Assembly (NCBI GenBank): GCA_003524705.1
Contig: DQGV01000248.1
Span: 1-5,409, forward strand
Direction: 5' to 3'
DNA length: 5,409 bases
From: Anaerolineae bacterium
GTDB lineage: Bacteria; Chloroflexota; Anaerolineae; Anaerolineales; Villigracilaceae
This document shows, piece by piece, positions 5,151-5,409 of the stretch. A program made the translations under genes and the position numbers. Numbering within the stretch: the first letter of the stretch is position 1; every line of letters starts with the position of its first letter. The notes below the pieces were generated by a model. The model had not been told where the DNA came from. It saw nothing but the letters and a program-made list of their open reading frames with translations, and did not search any database.

Positions 5151-5154
5151 AAGG
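5150..5154 (+). promoter_or_regulatory. likely ribosome binding site of modB at the repeat edge
   Basis: AAAGG begins at the last base of the 85-bp repeat and lies 9 nt before the TTG at 5164. It is the only purine-rich site near the frame and supports that start. An ATG at 5156 is in another frame and stops after three codons. Confidence 0.5.
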
Positions 5155-5163
5155 CATGGTAAT

Positions 5164-5409
5164 TTGAAAAAACTCCTTGACTCAAAATGGATATTCATCT
5201 TCCCAAGCATTTTTATGTTGGGATTATTCGTATTGCCTTTGTTAAGTGTTTTTCTGCGTTCAATCAATGCCGAGTTTTTTGATTATGCATTTTCACAGCA
5301 AGCACTAAGTGCATTGAAATTAAGTTTAGTCACCAGCACAGTCACAACCATTTGTGCGATTCTGTTTGGAACTCCACTTGCTTATATTCTTGCAAATTGG
5401 AAATTGAAA
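5164..5409 (+). CDS. modB: molybdate ABC transporter permease ModB (5' part)
   Basis: Eighty-two codons run off the window. The protein begins KKLLDSKWIFIFPSIFMLGL, with one membrane segment at about residues 9-31. A periplasmic stretch follows, then ALKLSLVTSTVTTICAILFGTPLAYILA (residues 50-77, second segment), the conserved beginning of the ModB permease core, including GTPLAYILA. It would form the molybdate channel for ModA. The start is the TTG at 5164 with AAAGG 9 nt upstream; the next in-frame ATG (residue 18) would delete part of the first membrane segment. The frame is closed by TGA at 5146-5148 inside the repeat, so the coding region cannot extend further upstream. The modC ATPase would be expected beyond the window. 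Confidence 0.85.
   Translation, partial: MKKLLDSKWIFIFPSIFMLGLFVLPLLSVFLRSINAEFFDYAFSQQALSALKLSLVTSTVTTICAILFGTPLAYILANWKLK

Noticed and set aside
4860..5267. 135-codon - strand open frame across modA, the repeat and modB.
   Set aside because: It is antisense to two clear transporter genes, and its middle is translated dispersed repeat; such repeat-derived frames are common false genes.
1..5409. CRISPR array, tRNA, rRNA, transposase, or phage or defence genes.
   Set aside because: No regularly spaced repeats, RNA gene signatures or such protein families were seen. Only small non-coding inverted repeats are present.

Overview
The window is AT-rich bacterial DNA. It holds a tungstate/molybdate uptake locus on the + strand and, divergent from it, a SAM-responsive leader feeding a short operon on the - strand. 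Lipobox-type (lipoprotein) substrate-binding proteins indicate a bacterium that anchors its binding proteins to a membrane. Two small dispersed inverted repeats are present: one of the GGTCGAGTAGG...GTATCGAGACC type and one of the TGTCATTCTGAGC...GCTCAGGGTGACA type. I associate these with uncultured Anaerolineae/Chloroflexota genomes, but that taxonomic guess rests on memory of repeat types and is weak.

Left part (1-902, - strand). A good sigma70-like promoter (TTGACA, 17 bp, TATAAA; 874-902) drives a complete SAM-I (S-box) riboswitch (671-854) with a very long P3 arm, followed by its intrinsic terminator (630-652). The terminator's 5' arm is complementary to the 3' strand of P1, so an OFF switch can be read directly from the sequence. 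Downstream come a 47-bp repeat (567-613), a 39-codon open stretch that looks like a gene remnant (503-622), a DinB-family gene (27-500), and the first nine codons of a further gene that overlaps the dinB-like stop codon. No classical methionine gene is visible behind the switch within the window.

Right part (915-5409, + strand). A one-component regulator (965-1939) joins an ArsR-like winged helix to a periplasmic-binding-protein-like sensor domain. Next are tupA (tungstate-binding lipoprotein), tupB (permease), tupC (ATPase), modA (molybdate-binding lipoprotein) and the 5' part of modB (molybdate permease), which runs off the window. A stem-loop with a T tract separates tupA from tupB. tupB/tupC/modA are packed with gaps of 0-1 nt. 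An 85-bp repeat sits between modA and modB.

How it fits together. A 28-bp motif found at the regulator start codon (943-970) recurs upstream of tupA (1956-1983) with 23/28 identical positions. In the tupA copy it is a perfect 11-bp-arm dyad. The simplest model is that the regulator senses oxyanion (tungstate or molybdate) through its binding-protein domain, represses or controls both itself and the tup-mod genes through these sites, and so coordinates both uptake systems. The regulator promoter and the riboswitch promoter lie back to back, with -35 boxes 12 bp apart.
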